From the NCBI RefSeq assembly GCF_000758625.1, contig NZ_CP009283.1, forward strand, positions 6,090,001 through 6,154,000: DNA of 64,000 bases, written 5' to 3'. Source of the DNA: Paenibacillus sp. FSL R7-0273 (GTDB lineage: Bacteria > Bacillota > Bacilli > Paenibacillales > Paenibacillaceae). Made by a program: the position numbers and the translations under genes. Under the pieces are notes generated by a model that worked only from the letters and a program-made list of their open reading frames with translations, made no database searches and was not told the origin of the DNA. Below, piece by piece: positions 34,082-42,711 of this stretch; the stretch's first letter is position 1, and each line of letters begins with the position of its first letter.

Positions 34082-36157
34082 ATGAACAGACCTACCATTG
34101 GAGTTCATCTGATTATACGCAACGAAGCTGTACTGCTGCCTGTATGTCTGAAAAGCGTAGCCGGAGCCGACGAGATCATTGCTGTCGATACAGGCTCGGA
34201 GGATGATTCGATAGCTGTCGCTGAAGCCTATGGGGCGAGGGTGCTGCGGCACAAATGGGAGGATGATTTCGCAAAAGCCCGCAATGCCGGACTCCGCCAT
34301 GCCGCAACCGACTGGATTCTGGTCCTTGATGCCGATGAGATGCTGAATACTCCGCTGGAAAAAATACGCCAGCTTCTGCCGGATACAGCAGCCGAGGCTT
34401 TTACCGTCACTATTGAAAATGTAATCGGACACCAGGCAGAAGAGCGCCTGTACCACCGGGCTGTACGTCTATTCCGGGGTGGACAGGGCTACTGCTTCTC
34501 AGGAAAAATCCATGAGGGCATCGATCAGTCCATTATCAGCAGGCACGGCACGCAGGCGATTGTGCACAGCACCGTTCAGCTGCTTCATTCCGGCTATCTG
34601 CCGGAGATGATGTCCCGCAAAAATAAAGCTGTACGCAACGAAAGGCTGCTGCGCGCCGCCGTTGCAGAGCACCCGGAGGATGACTTTTACCGCTACAATC
34701 TGGCGGTTGCCTGCTGTCAGAACGGACAGCTGCAGGAGGCGGAGGAGCTGCTGCGCTACACCTTGAGCCGGGCACCGCTTCCCGCTTCGTACCGTCCGGC
34801 CATGATCCGCGATTTAGGCAAAATCTATCTGTCCGCCGCAAAAATGAGTGCGATAGACGCGCTGCTGGCCAAGGAGCTTGAACGTTACAGCGATTACCCG
34901 GATCTGCATTACCTGCTGGGCCAGTCCTTGGAGGGCCAGGGGCTGCTGGAGCGTGCTTTTCAGTCCTATGAGCGGGCCGTTGCATTAGCAGAAAATCCTG
35001 ATTTCCACGAAAAATACGTCAGTGAGCACGGCATCACCACCTTCCGCCCGCTGCACCGCATGGGGCTGATTGCCCTTCAGCTATCTAAGCCGGAGGAAGC
35101 CGCGAGGCTGTTCCACCATTCGCTGCAATATTTGCCCTTATATGCACCGGCGCTGCTGGGCATCGTGACCTCCTTTCAGTCTCTGGACGTGCCTGACCAC
35201 AGCATAGCCGCCTTGCTGCAGCAGCTTGTCCCGGCGGAGCAGCCTGCCGGAAGGGCAGCAATCGTTAACGCACTCTGCGCAGCAGATGCCTATGAGGCTG
35301 TGTGCGGACTGCCGCACCAGGTTTTTCCGCTGGAAAAGGCTACGCTTGTGCACAGGGTCCGCGCCCGAATCATTACTGACGAAGCTGCTGCAGCAATGGC
35401 GCTGATCCGCCAAGGCCGGGACCTGCTGACTGCCGGAGACGTAACCCCGGTGCTGCTGCAGGAGCTGCGTGTTCTTGAAGCTCTTTGCATATGGGCACAG
35501 GGCTCTGCTCTGCAGGCAGAGCTGCTGGCTGAGATGCCGCCGGAACAGCGCAGCAGCTGGCATAAGATCAATCAGCGGGTGACTGGAGGATCCGTACTAT
35601 CTGCAAAGGAGGGCGCCGACAAGAATGGAGATGACCATTTGCGTGACAACGACAATGCGTTATCCTTGCTTTTGACCGAGCTGATTCCTCTGGCTGCTGA
35701 GCTGCAGCTATATCCTTTGGCTGATACGCTGGCAGGCTTCTCAATACATCATCAGGCGGAGCTGGCGGCAGCACTGTATAGGGCAGGCCATGTGCAGGAA
35801 GTAGGTGAACGGTTCATAGCGTTAGCGGGTGATGCACAGGCGGCGGAGCGGGTTGCTTTTTATATCGGTGAGTTGCTCTATGATAAAGGCCACTATGAAG
35901 AGGCTGCCGGATGGTTTCAGCAGGCGCTGGGGCAAGCCGGACAGGAGGACGCCGCACGTGCAGCCCTGGCGGTCTGTTATCTGCAGCTGGCCAGGGCTGA
36001 TCTGGAGACGGCAGCGGCGGGCTTTGGCGGAAATTATGAGCATGGTCCGGTCGTTGAGGATCTGGCAGCGGTCAATAACACCCTCCTCCTGCTGAAACGT
36101 ACCCCCTGGCATACCGTCTGGACCAGGCGCAAGCGTCAGGTAGGTGCACGGCCATGA
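34082..36157 (+). CDS. GT2 family glycosyltransferase with TPR region (1)
   Basis: A 691-residue cytoplasmic protein. Residues 4-230 are a GT-A glycosyltransferase family 2 domain: IIRNEA, VDTGSEDDS (nucleotide-binding) and VLDADEM (DxD-like, 83-86), then a KIHEGI segment typical of SunS/YtcC-like GT2-TPR proteins. From about residue 230 come helical TPR-like repeats (YRYNLAVACCQNGQLQEAEE; LHYLLGQSLEGQGLLERAF). Relatives add sugars to proteins or peptides. The frame opens earlier at 33977, but the ATG at 34082 has AAGGAAGGAG ahead. Its stop overlaps the start of the next GT2 gene (ATGA). The repeat protein just upstream is the obvious candidate acceptor. Confidence 0.88.
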   Translation: MNRPTIGVHLIIRNEAVLLPVCLKSVAGADEIIAVDTGSEDDSIAVAEAYGARVLRHKWEDDFAKARNAGLRHAATDWILVLDADEMLNTPLEKIRQLLPDTAAEAFTVTIENVIGHQAEERLYHRAVRLFRGGQGYCFSGKIHEGIDQSIISRHGTQAIVHSTVQLLHSGYLPEMMSRKNKAVRNERLLRAAVAEHPEDDFYRYNLAVACCQNGQLQEAEELLRYTLSRAPLPASYRPAMIRDLGKIYLSAAKMSAIDALLAKELERYSDYPDLHYLLGQSLEGQGLLERAFQSYERAVALAENPDFHEKYVSEHGITTFRPLHRMGLIALQLSKPEEAARLFHHSLQYLPLYAPALLGIVTSFQSLDVPDHSIAALLQQLVPAEQPAGRAAIVNALCAADAYEAVCGLPHQVFPLEKATLVHRVRARIITDEAAAAMALIRQGRDLLTAGDVTPVLLQELRVLEALCIWAQGSALQAELLAEMPPEQRSSWHKINQRVTGGSVLSAKEGADKNGDDHLRDNDNALSLLLTELIPLAAELQLYPLADTLAGFSIHHQAELAAALYRAGHVQEVGERFIALAGDAQAAERVAFYIGELLYDKGHYEEAAGWFQQALGQAGQEDAARAALAVCYLQLARADLETAAAGFGGNYEHGPVVEDLAAVNNTLLLLKRTPWHTVWTRRKRQVGARP

Positions 36158-37890
36158 GCAAGCTTCAACGGAAGCCGCTGATCTCACTCTGTATGATCGT
36201 CAAGAATGAAGCCGGCAACCTGTCACGGTGCCTTACCAGTGTGCGCGGAGTCGCAGATGAGCTGATTATTGTTGATACGGGCTCTACAGATGACACTGTT
36301 GCCGTTGCCCGCAGCTTTGGTGCGGCTATTGTCTCTTTTCCCTGGACCGGAGATTTCGCAGCCGCCCGTAACGCCGGACTGGAGCAGGCTCGCGGGACTT
36401 GGATTCTTGTGCTGGATGCCGATGAGGAGCTGGATGCGGGGAGCAAGGGAGAGCTGCTGCTGTGTGCGGAGCATGTGGAGTATGAGGCGTTTTTTGTGCG
36501 GATTCATAATCATAAAGGGACTGAGCGTTCCTCCCCCGTCATTACCGTCAATCCTATCCTGCGGATGTTCCGCAACCGCCCGCCCTACCGGTTCAGTGGA
36601 ATTATTCATGAGCAGGTTGCCGCAGCCATTGTTGAGGCCACTCCTGCCGCAGCCATGCACCTGAGTACTGTGAGCGTTCATCATTACGGCTATGCTGACG
36701 GAGTAGTTGCCAAAAAGGATAAAATCAGCCGCAATCTCAGCCTGCTCAAGGAGCAGCTGAAGCTGAACCCGCGCGATGCCTTTCACCAGTTCAATACGGC
36801 GGTCGAGTATATGCGGCTTGGTGATTACGCACGGGCGCTGGAGCATATAAAGCAGTCGCTGGCTGAGGCTGAGCCGGATACCAGCTACACCCATCTGCTG
36901 TACAAATATGAAATCCGGTGCCGGATCATGTCGGGTGACCCGGCTGGCGCGATGGATGCCTGCATCCGGGGCTGCGCGCTTTTCCCTGATTATCCTGACC
37001 TTCACCATATCAGGGGAGTTCTGCTGCTGCAGGCTGGAGCTTTTGCGGGGGCCAGGGAGGCCTTCCGGCAGGCGCTGCTCATCGGCCTATCACCGCCCGG
37101 CTACCATACGGAATCCGGGATGGGCACTTATCTGACGTATGCCGCACTGGGACAGCTGTGCCAGGAAACCGGAGAAACAGAGGAAGCCATTGTCTGCTAC
37201 ACCCGGGCAGCCCAGCTCCATCCCGTGCCATCCTCCCTTCTGGCGCGGCTGGTACGAACCATGAAATGCGCAGGACGCGGACCTGAGCTTGCCGGCTGGC
37301 TGGAGGATCATCTGCCGCAAATGACGGCGGATAGATTGCGGCTGGCCGGGCTGCTGCTGGCGGATGGCTGCTTCGCGGCCGCGACGGAGGCTGTGGCGGG
37401 GGGCGCGGAGGCAGTAGAGAGTTTGGCGAGAGGTGGCATGGAGGCTGTGAGCGAGCGCTCGGGGCGCGGTGCGGGGATGGCGAGTGAGTGCTTGGGGAGC
37501 GGCGAGGAGATCGTGAGCGAGTGCTTGGGGAGCGGCGAGGAGATCGTGAGCGAGTGCTTGGGGAGCGGCGAGGAGATCGTGAGCGAGTGCTTGGGGAGCG
37601 GCGGGGAGATGGCGGGTGCAGCTGGAGCAAGCCTGCTCCAACTGCTGCTGCAGGCGGGTGACACACCGGCGGAGCTGCTCAAGCATCAGGATATTATGGT
37701 GCTGCTCGGCCATCCTGCTGCCGGCGCCCTTGATTACGGACCGCCTTCTGCTGCTCCGTCTGTCCGGTCAGGCCATGCCTGGAGGCTGTTGGCAGACGGT
37801 GCGCTAGCCTCACTAACCGCTGCTGACGATTATGGACCGGCTGCGGCCAGGGCACGGCTCATGCTTCCGCTTCCCCGGCTTGGAGAGTAG
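36154..37890 (+). CDS. GT2 family glycosyltransferase with TPR region (2)
   Basis: A 578-residue protein: GT2 domain at residues 9-225 with MIVKNEA, VDTGSTDDT and LVLDADEE (88-91), then TPR-like helices (FNTAVEYMRLGDYARALEHI; YLTYAALGQLCQETGETEEA). The C-terminal region contains an in-frame 11-residue tandem repeat (SECLGSGEEIV, about residues 444-488) that looks like a recent expansion and has no parallel in its two sisters. It overlaps the preceding gene by four bases (ATGA) and lies 17 bases before the third GT2 gene, so the three are one operon. Confidence 0.87.
   Translation: MSKLQRKPLISLCMIVKNEAGNLSRCLTSVRGVADELIIVDTGSTDDTVAVARSFGAAIVSFPWTGDFAAARNAGLEQARGTWILVLDADEELDAGSKGELLLCAEHVEYEAFFVRIHNHKGTERSSPVITVNPILRMFRNRPPYRFSGIIHEQVAAAIVEATPAAAMHLSTVSVHHYGYADGVVAKKDKISRNLSLLKEQLKLNPRDAFHQFNTAVEYMRLGDYARALEHIKQSLAEAEPDTSYTHLLYKYEIRCRIMSGDPAGAMDACIRGCALFPDYPDLHHIRGVLLLQAGAFAGAREAFRQALLIGLSPPGYHTESGMGTYLTYAALGQLCQETGETEEAIVCYTRAAQLHPVPSSLLARLVRTMKCAGRGPELAGWLEDHLPQMTADRLRLAGLLLADGCFAAATEAVAGGAEAVESLARGGMEAVSERSGRGAGMASECLGSGEEIVSECLGSGEEIVSECLGSGEEIVSECLGSGGEMAGAAGASLLQLLLQAGDTPAELLKHQDIMVLLGHPAAGALDYGPPSAAPSVRSGHAWRLLADGALASLTAADDYGPAAARARLMLPLPRLGE
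37486..37617 (+). repeat. 33-base in-frame tandem repeat inside GT2 gene 2
   Basis: Four consecutive copies start at 37486, 37519, 37552 and 37585 (unit starts GAGTGCTTGGGGAGCGGCGA); the last diverges at its end. More degenerate copies can be felt upstream from about 37400. The near-identity of copies at DNA level points to recent slippage. Confidence 0.95.
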
Positions 37891-37907
37891 AAAGGAGCAC
37901 CATTAGA

Positions 37908-39956
37908 ATGCGTACCCCGCCGCTCTCCCTCTGTATGATCATTCAGAACGAAGCACGGCATCTCGGGCAGTGCTTATCCTCTGTGAAGGGGCTTGTATCA
38001 GAAATCATTATCGCCGATACCGGCTCTGCTGACGGTAGCGCGGAGATTGCCCGCAGCTTCGGAGCAAGGGTTATCGAGGTGCCCTGGGAGCATGACTTTG
38101 CCAAAGCCCGCAATCTGACTCTGCGCCAAGCCTCCTGCCCGTGGATTCTGGTGCTGGATGCAGATGAAGCCGCTGCCGGCTGGCGGCAGGAAGACCTGCA
38201 GCAGCTGTTGAATGCGACTGCAGTTCAGGGTTATTTCCTGCCTTTTATTCACTATGTAGGTAGTAGTGCCGGCGGTGAATATGTCACAGATAATGTCTGC
38301 CGGCTGTTCAGGAACGATCCGGGAATTCTTTTTCACGGGACAATACATGAGGAGGCTGCCAGCAGTATTTGGGCGCTGCCGGGCGGCCGGGTCGCTTATG
38401 CGGATCTGCCTATATTTCATTACGGGTATGTGGATGAAGAGCTGCTGCTCAAAAACAAGGCCTCCCGTAACCTGAACCTCATCCGGGCCGCCTTGCAGCT
38501 TGATCCGCAGAGTTATTCCCTGCGTTATGCGCTGGGCACCGAATACTACCAGCAGGGCCAGTACAGCGCTGCTGCAGATGTTCTGCTCCCTCTGCTAGAC
38601 GAGACTCCTGCCGGCTATGGTTACACAGCCGACATCTGGCTCAAAACAGCCTATGCCCTGCAGGCAGCCGGACGAATCCAAGCCGCCAGAGCCGTCTATA
38701 CCAGAGGCATGGCTTTGTATCCCGACTTCACTGACCTGCTTGAATCCTATGCCCGTCTTCTGCTGGAGGCAGGAGAACTGCAGGAGGCTTACCGCCACGT
38801 GCTGGCAGCACTCAGAAGCGGTGACACTTCCCGTAGATACCCCTCATCCTCCGGCAGCGGAACCAGCCGCACCAGTCTGTTGGCCGGACAGGTCAGCGAG
38901 AGGCTGTATCTGTACGAACAAGCAAAGGAGCACTACACCCAGGCAGTCCGGTTCACGCCGGACCTGACTGCCGCCTGGGAAGCGCTCGTGCCGCTCTGTC
39001 TGCTGTCTGGCGATGCAGACCGCCTCACGGCGTTGACCGCAGAGGCAGGCGCCGCGCTGCCGCCCGCCACGCTGCGCCTGCTCGTGCCGGCGGCGCTGAA
39101 CGCCCGTGCAGCCGGCTGGCTGCAGGCGCTCACCGGCACCGCCCGGCTGCCCGCTCCGGTGCGGCGCGTGCTCCAGGTGCTGCCGGATATGCTCCGGCAG
39201 CATGAAGACCACCCGGCAGTCGCCGCCCGCCTGGAGCGGCTGCTGCCGGAGCCCGGGCCCGGGCAGCCGTTTATACACGGCTATCTCTGGGCCTGGGCCT
39301 GCCGCAGCGGGGATACGGCTGCGGCACAGCATTGGCTCGGCAGCCTGGCCGGCTGCCGGCCCGGTCTCCCGGCAGTTGCGCAGCTGCTGCCGGAAGCCCG
39401 CACAGCCGCGCCACAGCCCGGCGCGGCAGGCTCCGCTCCTGGCGCTGCTCCTGACGCCGCGCCACCGCCCGCCGCCGCCGACCTCGCGTATGCCGCGCAG
39501 CTGCTGCTCCAGGCAGGGGCCTGGGGCAGCCTGCTGGGCTTATACCGCAGCGCCGGTCCACAGCTGCAGTGGACGCACCTGCCGCAGCCGGTGCTGTGCG
39601 GCCTGCTGCAGGCGCCGGCCGCCGTTCAAGTGCAATGGTGCTCCATCTACGAAGAGCAGGAGCACCTGTACAACACGCCTGCCGGCCCGGCGGAGTGGCT
39701 GATGTATGCAGCCATAGCCAGCTCCTGCGGCAGGCTGCCCCTGCTTGAGCCCGCAGCCGAACAAGCGCTGCGCGGCTCGGGCAGCAAGGCCGTGCTCATC
39801 GGCCTTGCCTACTACAGGCTGCTGCTGGCAGACCGTGCAGCAGCAGCAATGCCAATGCCCGCCGGCAGCATCCCCTGGCTGCTGCTGGTCCGCTCCGCCG
39901 CCGGGGAAGGCTGGCGGAGTACACAGTCCGCAGGCTCCAGCGGCAGGCCGGTTTGA
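37908..39956 (+). CDS. GT2 family glycosyltransferase with TPR region (3)
   Basis: A 682-residue protein: GT2 domain at residues 5-215 (MIIQNEA, ADTGSADGS, LVLDADE at 81-87), then TPR-like repeats (LGTEYYQQGQYSAAADVL; TAYALQAAGRIQAARAVYTR). The last 300 residues are strikingly Ala/Gly/Pro-rich and encoded by much more GC-rich DNA than the first half, with a PGAAGSAPGAAPDAAPPPAA linker-like stretch near residue 510. Start ATG at 37908 after AAAGGAGC. Third gene of the operon. Probably a protein glycosyltransferase acting on the same acceptor; sugar donor unknown. Confidence 0.86.
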   Translation: MRTPPLSLCMIIQNEARHLGQCLSSVKGLVSEIIIADTGSADGSAEIARSFGARVIEVPWEHDFAKARNLTLRQASCPWILVLDADEAAAGWRQEDLQQLLNATAVQGYFLPFIHYVGSSAGGEYVTDNVCRLFRNDPGILFHGTIHEEAASSIWALPGGRVAYADLPIFHYGYVDEELLLKNKASRNLNLIRAALQLDPQSYSLRYALGTEYYQQGQYSAAADVLLPLLDETPAGYGYTADIWLKTAYALQAAGRIQAARAVYTRGMALYPDFTDLLESYARLLLEAGELQEAYRHVLAALRSGDTSRRYPSSSGSGTSRTSLLAGQVSERLYLYEQAKEHYTQAVRFTPDLTAAWEALVPLCLLSGDADRLTALTAEAGAALPPATLRLLVPAALNARAAGWLQALTGTARLPAPVRRVLQVLPDMLRQHEDHPAVAARLERLLPEPGPGQPFIHGYLWAWACRSGDTAAAQHWLGSLAGCRPGLPAVAQLLPEARTAAPQPGAAGSAPGAAPDAAPPPAAADLAYAAQLLLQAGAWGSLLGLYRSAGPQLQWTHLPQPVLCGLLQAPAAVQVQWCSIYEEQEHLYNTPAGPAEWLMYAAIASSCGRLPLLEPAAEQALRGSGSKAVLIGLAYYRLLLADRAAAAMPMPAGSIPWLLLVRSAAGEGWRSTQSAGSSGRPV

Positions 39957-40022
39957 GCGGCGGATTCTTTTCGCCGCTCTGCAGCTTGCCGCAGAGCACC
40001 ACCGCTCGTGGTGCCGCTTAAG

Positions 40023-40210
40023 ATTAAGTGGATTTTCGTCACCTAATTCATCGTATAACAAGGGAAATAGAAGATTAGTTGTAAAAAGCACACTTAATTT
40101 CACCAAAATCATCATCAGAGCGCTTTTTACCCGATTTAAGTATCCTTTTTCCAACTAAATGCTGTAATTGTCGGTTATGGGTCAAATTAAGTATCCAAAA
40201 TACAACTAAT
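40023..40210. repeat. MITE-like intergenic element, copy A
   Basis: Ends are 26-base imperfect terminal inverted repeats (40023-40048 and 40185-40210, about 19 of 26 matching; ATTAAGTGGATTTTCGTCAC at the left). Interior phrases include GCGCTTTTTACC and TTTTTCCAACTAA. A second element of the same length and module order lies at 57691-57880. No coding capacity. Confidence 0.7.
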
Positions 40211-40220
40211 TTTTTTCAGC

Positions 40221-40330
40221 AGAGATTTACTCAGAGATTTACTCAGAGATTTACTCAGAGATTTACTCAGAGATTGCCCAGAGATTTGCCCAGAGATCTA
40301 TACATAGATTTGCCCAGAGATTTACATCAG
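40221..40330. repeat. 12-base tandem repeat (AGAGATTTACTC)
   Basis: Four perfect copies of AGAGATTTACTC are followed by about five degenerate copies (AGAGATTTGCCC, AGAGATCTATAC and so on). It lies directly next to MITE-like copy A, in the gap between the convergent glycosyltransferase operons. Confidence 0.92.
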
Positions 40331-40709
40331 CTATAAGGATCGGTTACGCAGAACAATACGGATTACTTCACCAATTCAGTACATTCCTCCCCTTGCTAGA
40401 GCGGTGATTCAAGCCGCATTCCATGCCCGTCTCTCTATTCAGCAATTTGCCCGCTGCGCTCCCCGGAGACCCTCCCGGCCAGCAGCAATACCCCGCTCCG
40501 CACAAGGACCAGGGACATTGCTTTTTTTATTTTATTATCCTCTATTCATCTTCTAATTCGCTTCCACTAGCTCCTATTATCTTCGAATCAGTATTTAATC
40601 AGCTTCAATCCACTATCTAATCACTATCTAGTTACCGCCTATTCAGCATCCAACCAGCTTCTAATCCACTTCCATCACCCTCCACCAGCTTCCCAACCCC
40701 GAAACAATC
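40331..40709. other. Intergenic stretch with degenerate pyrimidine-rich phrases
   Basis: No gene supported. The second half (about 40540-40700) repeats short phrases such as CAGCTTCTAATCCAC and CTATCTA without strict period. It is the 3' non-coding space between two convergent operons. Confidence 0.5.
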
Positions 40710-41447
40710 TCAAAACAGCTTCTCCTGCCACTCCACCAGCCGCGGATGCTCATCCAGAATGGAACGGTACTGCTCCAGGCTGCCCCACCGGCCTTCGGGA
40801 TCAAAGTCCATGTACCGCTCATATTTATGCTTCAGCTCCTCCGGCGGCAGCGCCCAGCCGTAATGCTTCACCCGCAGCTCAGCCAAAAACCCGGGCAGCA
40901 CCGCATAGGACAACGGAAGCCGGGGCACATGATGATCCATCTGCGGCGTAAAATAATGATAATCCGGCAGATACCGTACCAGCGTACGGGTGTGCTTGGT
41001 GTGGAGGTTCCAGTGCTCATCTTCACGGTAATGGGTGGTGCCGCCCCAGAAATCATACAGCCGGAAGGCTACCCAGTCGTAGACATCCTGATCGATCAGC
41101 CTGCGCATCTCCCGCTTCGCCGCTTCTTCATAGAACTCATCAGCATCCACAGACAGCAGCCAGTCGGGTCCGGTGGACACCGCGAGCTCCCACAGCGTCT
41201 GCCGCAGCTCCCATTCCCGGCTAAACAGCGGACTTTCGAGGGTCACCAGCTTCGTAACCTTGGCAAAAGACTGGCACAACCGCGCCGTTCCGTCCGTGCT
41301 GCCGTCATCCACAATGACGATTTCATCCACAAAATCACTAAGCTCCTCCAGCACCCGCTCCAGATAACGCCCGGCCTCATTGCGGACCTGCATCATTGCG
41401 GTCAGCCGGTTCCCGGAGGCTTTGCGCAGCGGTCTAGACCTCATCAT
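40710..41447 (-). CDS. GT2 family glycosyltransferase (single-domain)
   Basis: A 245-residue protein, essentially only a GT-A domain: MMQVRNEAGRYLERVL, VDDGSTDGT (48-54) and VDADEF (101-105). It has an aromatic-rich C-terminal half (HWNLHTKHTRTLVRY, WGSLEQYRSIL). Predicted cytoplasmic inverting sugar transferase with unknown donor and acceptor. ATG at 41447 with GGGGGAGG eight bases ahead; its start overlaps the 3' end of the upstream gene by 14 bases, so translation is coupled. Third gene of a minus-strand trio that converges on the plus-strand GT2 operon. Confidence 0.88.
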   Translation of the reverse strand: MMRSRPLRKASGNRLTAMMQVRNEAGRYLERVLEELSDFVDEIVIVDDGSTDGTARLCQSFAKVTKLVTLESPLFSREWELRQTLWELAVSTGPDWLLSVDADEFYEEAAKREMRRLIDQDVYDWVAFRLYDFWGGTTHYREDEHWNLHTKHTRTLVRYLPDYHYFTPQMDHHVPRLPLSYAVLPGFLAELRVKHYGWALPPEELKHKYERYMDFDPEGRWGSLEQYRSILDEHPRLVEWQEKLF

Positions 41448-42711
41448 CTGCCATCCTCCCCCTTAACCGTCCGACTGCCTCCTCCAGATCAGCCATTTCC
41501 GCAAAAAGCGACCGGGCCCCCTGCTCCGGACCAGCCGCACGCAGGAAGCTGCGGATTGCCGCATGCCTTTTTCCGTTCAGCAGGTGCAGCGTGCCTTCCA
41601 TAACCGGAATCTGCTGGAGGATTGATACAGCCGCCCCGCCCCCCTGGAGCACCGCAGAAGCCGGATCACCGGCCGTGCTTTCCAGCTCCTGCTGCAGCCG
41701 GAGTGCTTTTTCCCATTGATAAGTATCCGTATAATTAAGCAGCAGCAGCGTCTTGGCCTCCGGATTGGCTGCTCCTGCCAACCGTTTTATGGCCGCAGCA
41801 CCGTCCTCATTGACCCGGTAGATTTCCGCCTGCACCAGCTCACGCTGACCGCTGTCCAGCCAGCGCTGCAGCTGTGCAGATACCGCCCGTTCCTCTGCCG
41901 TAAAAGCGGTAATCTCATACTGGCGGACCGCCAGCTCCAGATTGCCGCGCTTCGCTTCCATTGCCGAAAAAAAACGGTAGTGCGAATGCAGGCAATCCGT
42001 ATAGTCATGCAGCAGCATCAGCTCAAAGGAGCGGGTCAAAAGCTGCAGAGCGCGCTCATCCCCGAGAAAATACAGATACGAAGCAGCCAGATAATGCACC
42101 GTAGGCTGCTTTGGCAGCTTCTCACACATGGACAGATAATACTCTGCACGGTGCCCCAGCTGGATTTCGGCCCACGGCTTCCCTGCAGCCGCCTTATCCT
42201 GCGGATGCCACAGCTCCTCAAGCGCCCTTTTCCAGACCGCCTCATAATCCGCCAGAAAAAGCAGACGCTCCCCCCTGCGGATAATCCCGTAGGATAACGG
42301 GCTGTCCCCGCTGAGATAGACAACTCCGCTCCGGCTAAGAAGCTGCTCCAGATATAGCCTTTCCGAGGCTGTTGCCACCAGATCGGCTTTTGCCGCCAGC
42401 ATTCCGCTGTATTTCTCCCACAGGCTACCATCCTCCCCGTCAGGACAGTGCTCCAGCATAGCTACGATAAACGCAGGTGACAGGGATAGCACATCCTGCA
42501 GCCAAAACGGTGAGGATACCAGCACAGTGTATTCTTTTACCGGAAGCCTGTGGATTTCTCCGGGGGACAGGGAACGGATCCCGCTTTGTGACTGCTCATG
42601 GGGGCTCATTTTCCCTGTGAAAATAACATCCTCCCGCTCCGGCAAAACGTCCAGCAGCCGTTTATAGCTGTAATCGTTCCACGAGCCTCCGCTAAAAACA
42701 ATGTAGTTCAC
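41434..42711 (-). CDS. Unrecognised protein in the glycosyltransferase trio
   Basis: A 425-residue soluble protein I cannot place in a family. The N terminus (MNYIVFSGGSWNDYSYKRLL) and segments such as FWLQDVLSLSPAFIVAMLEHC and ADLVATASERLYLEQLLSR recall the nucleotide-sugar-binding half of GT-B or the product-processing part of glycosyltransferases. Residues 195-425 are TPR-like helices (VHYLAASYLYFLGDERALQL). Start GTG at 42711, overlapping the upstream stop as GTGA; its own end overlaps the following GT2 gene. Tight coupling with GT2-type genes on both sides argues for a glycosylation role, possibly a non-canonical transferase or scaffold. Confidence 0.75.
   Translation of the reverse strand: MNYIVFSGGSWNDYSYKRLLDVLPEREDVIFTGKMSPHEQSQSGIRSLSPGEIHRLPVKEYTVLVSSPFWLQDVLSLSPAFIVAMLEHCPDGEDGSLWEKYSGMLAAKADLVATASERLYLEQLLSRSGVVYLSGDSPLSYGIIRRGERLLFLADYEAVWKRALEELWHPQDKAAAGKPWAEIQLGHRAEYYLSMCEKLPKQPTVHYLAASYLYFLGDERALQLLTRSFELMLLHDYTDCLHSHYRFFSAMEAKRGNLELAVRQYEITAFTAEERAVSAQLQRWLDSGQRELVQAEIYRVNEDGAAAIKRLAGAANPEAKTLLLLNYTDTYQWEKALRLQQELESTAGDPASAVLQGGGAAVSILQQIPVMEGTLHLLNGKRHAAIRSFLRAAGPEQGARSLFAEMADLEEAVGRLRGRMADDEV

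Noticed and set aside
40210..40330. CRISPR-like array from spaced repeats
   Set aside because: The period is only 12 bases with no spacers; this is a simple tandem repeat, and no cas genes occur in the window.
40423..40620. 65-codon plus-strand frame between the GT operons
   Set aside because: No ribosome binding site, low-complexity composition, no hydrophobic or domain pattern.
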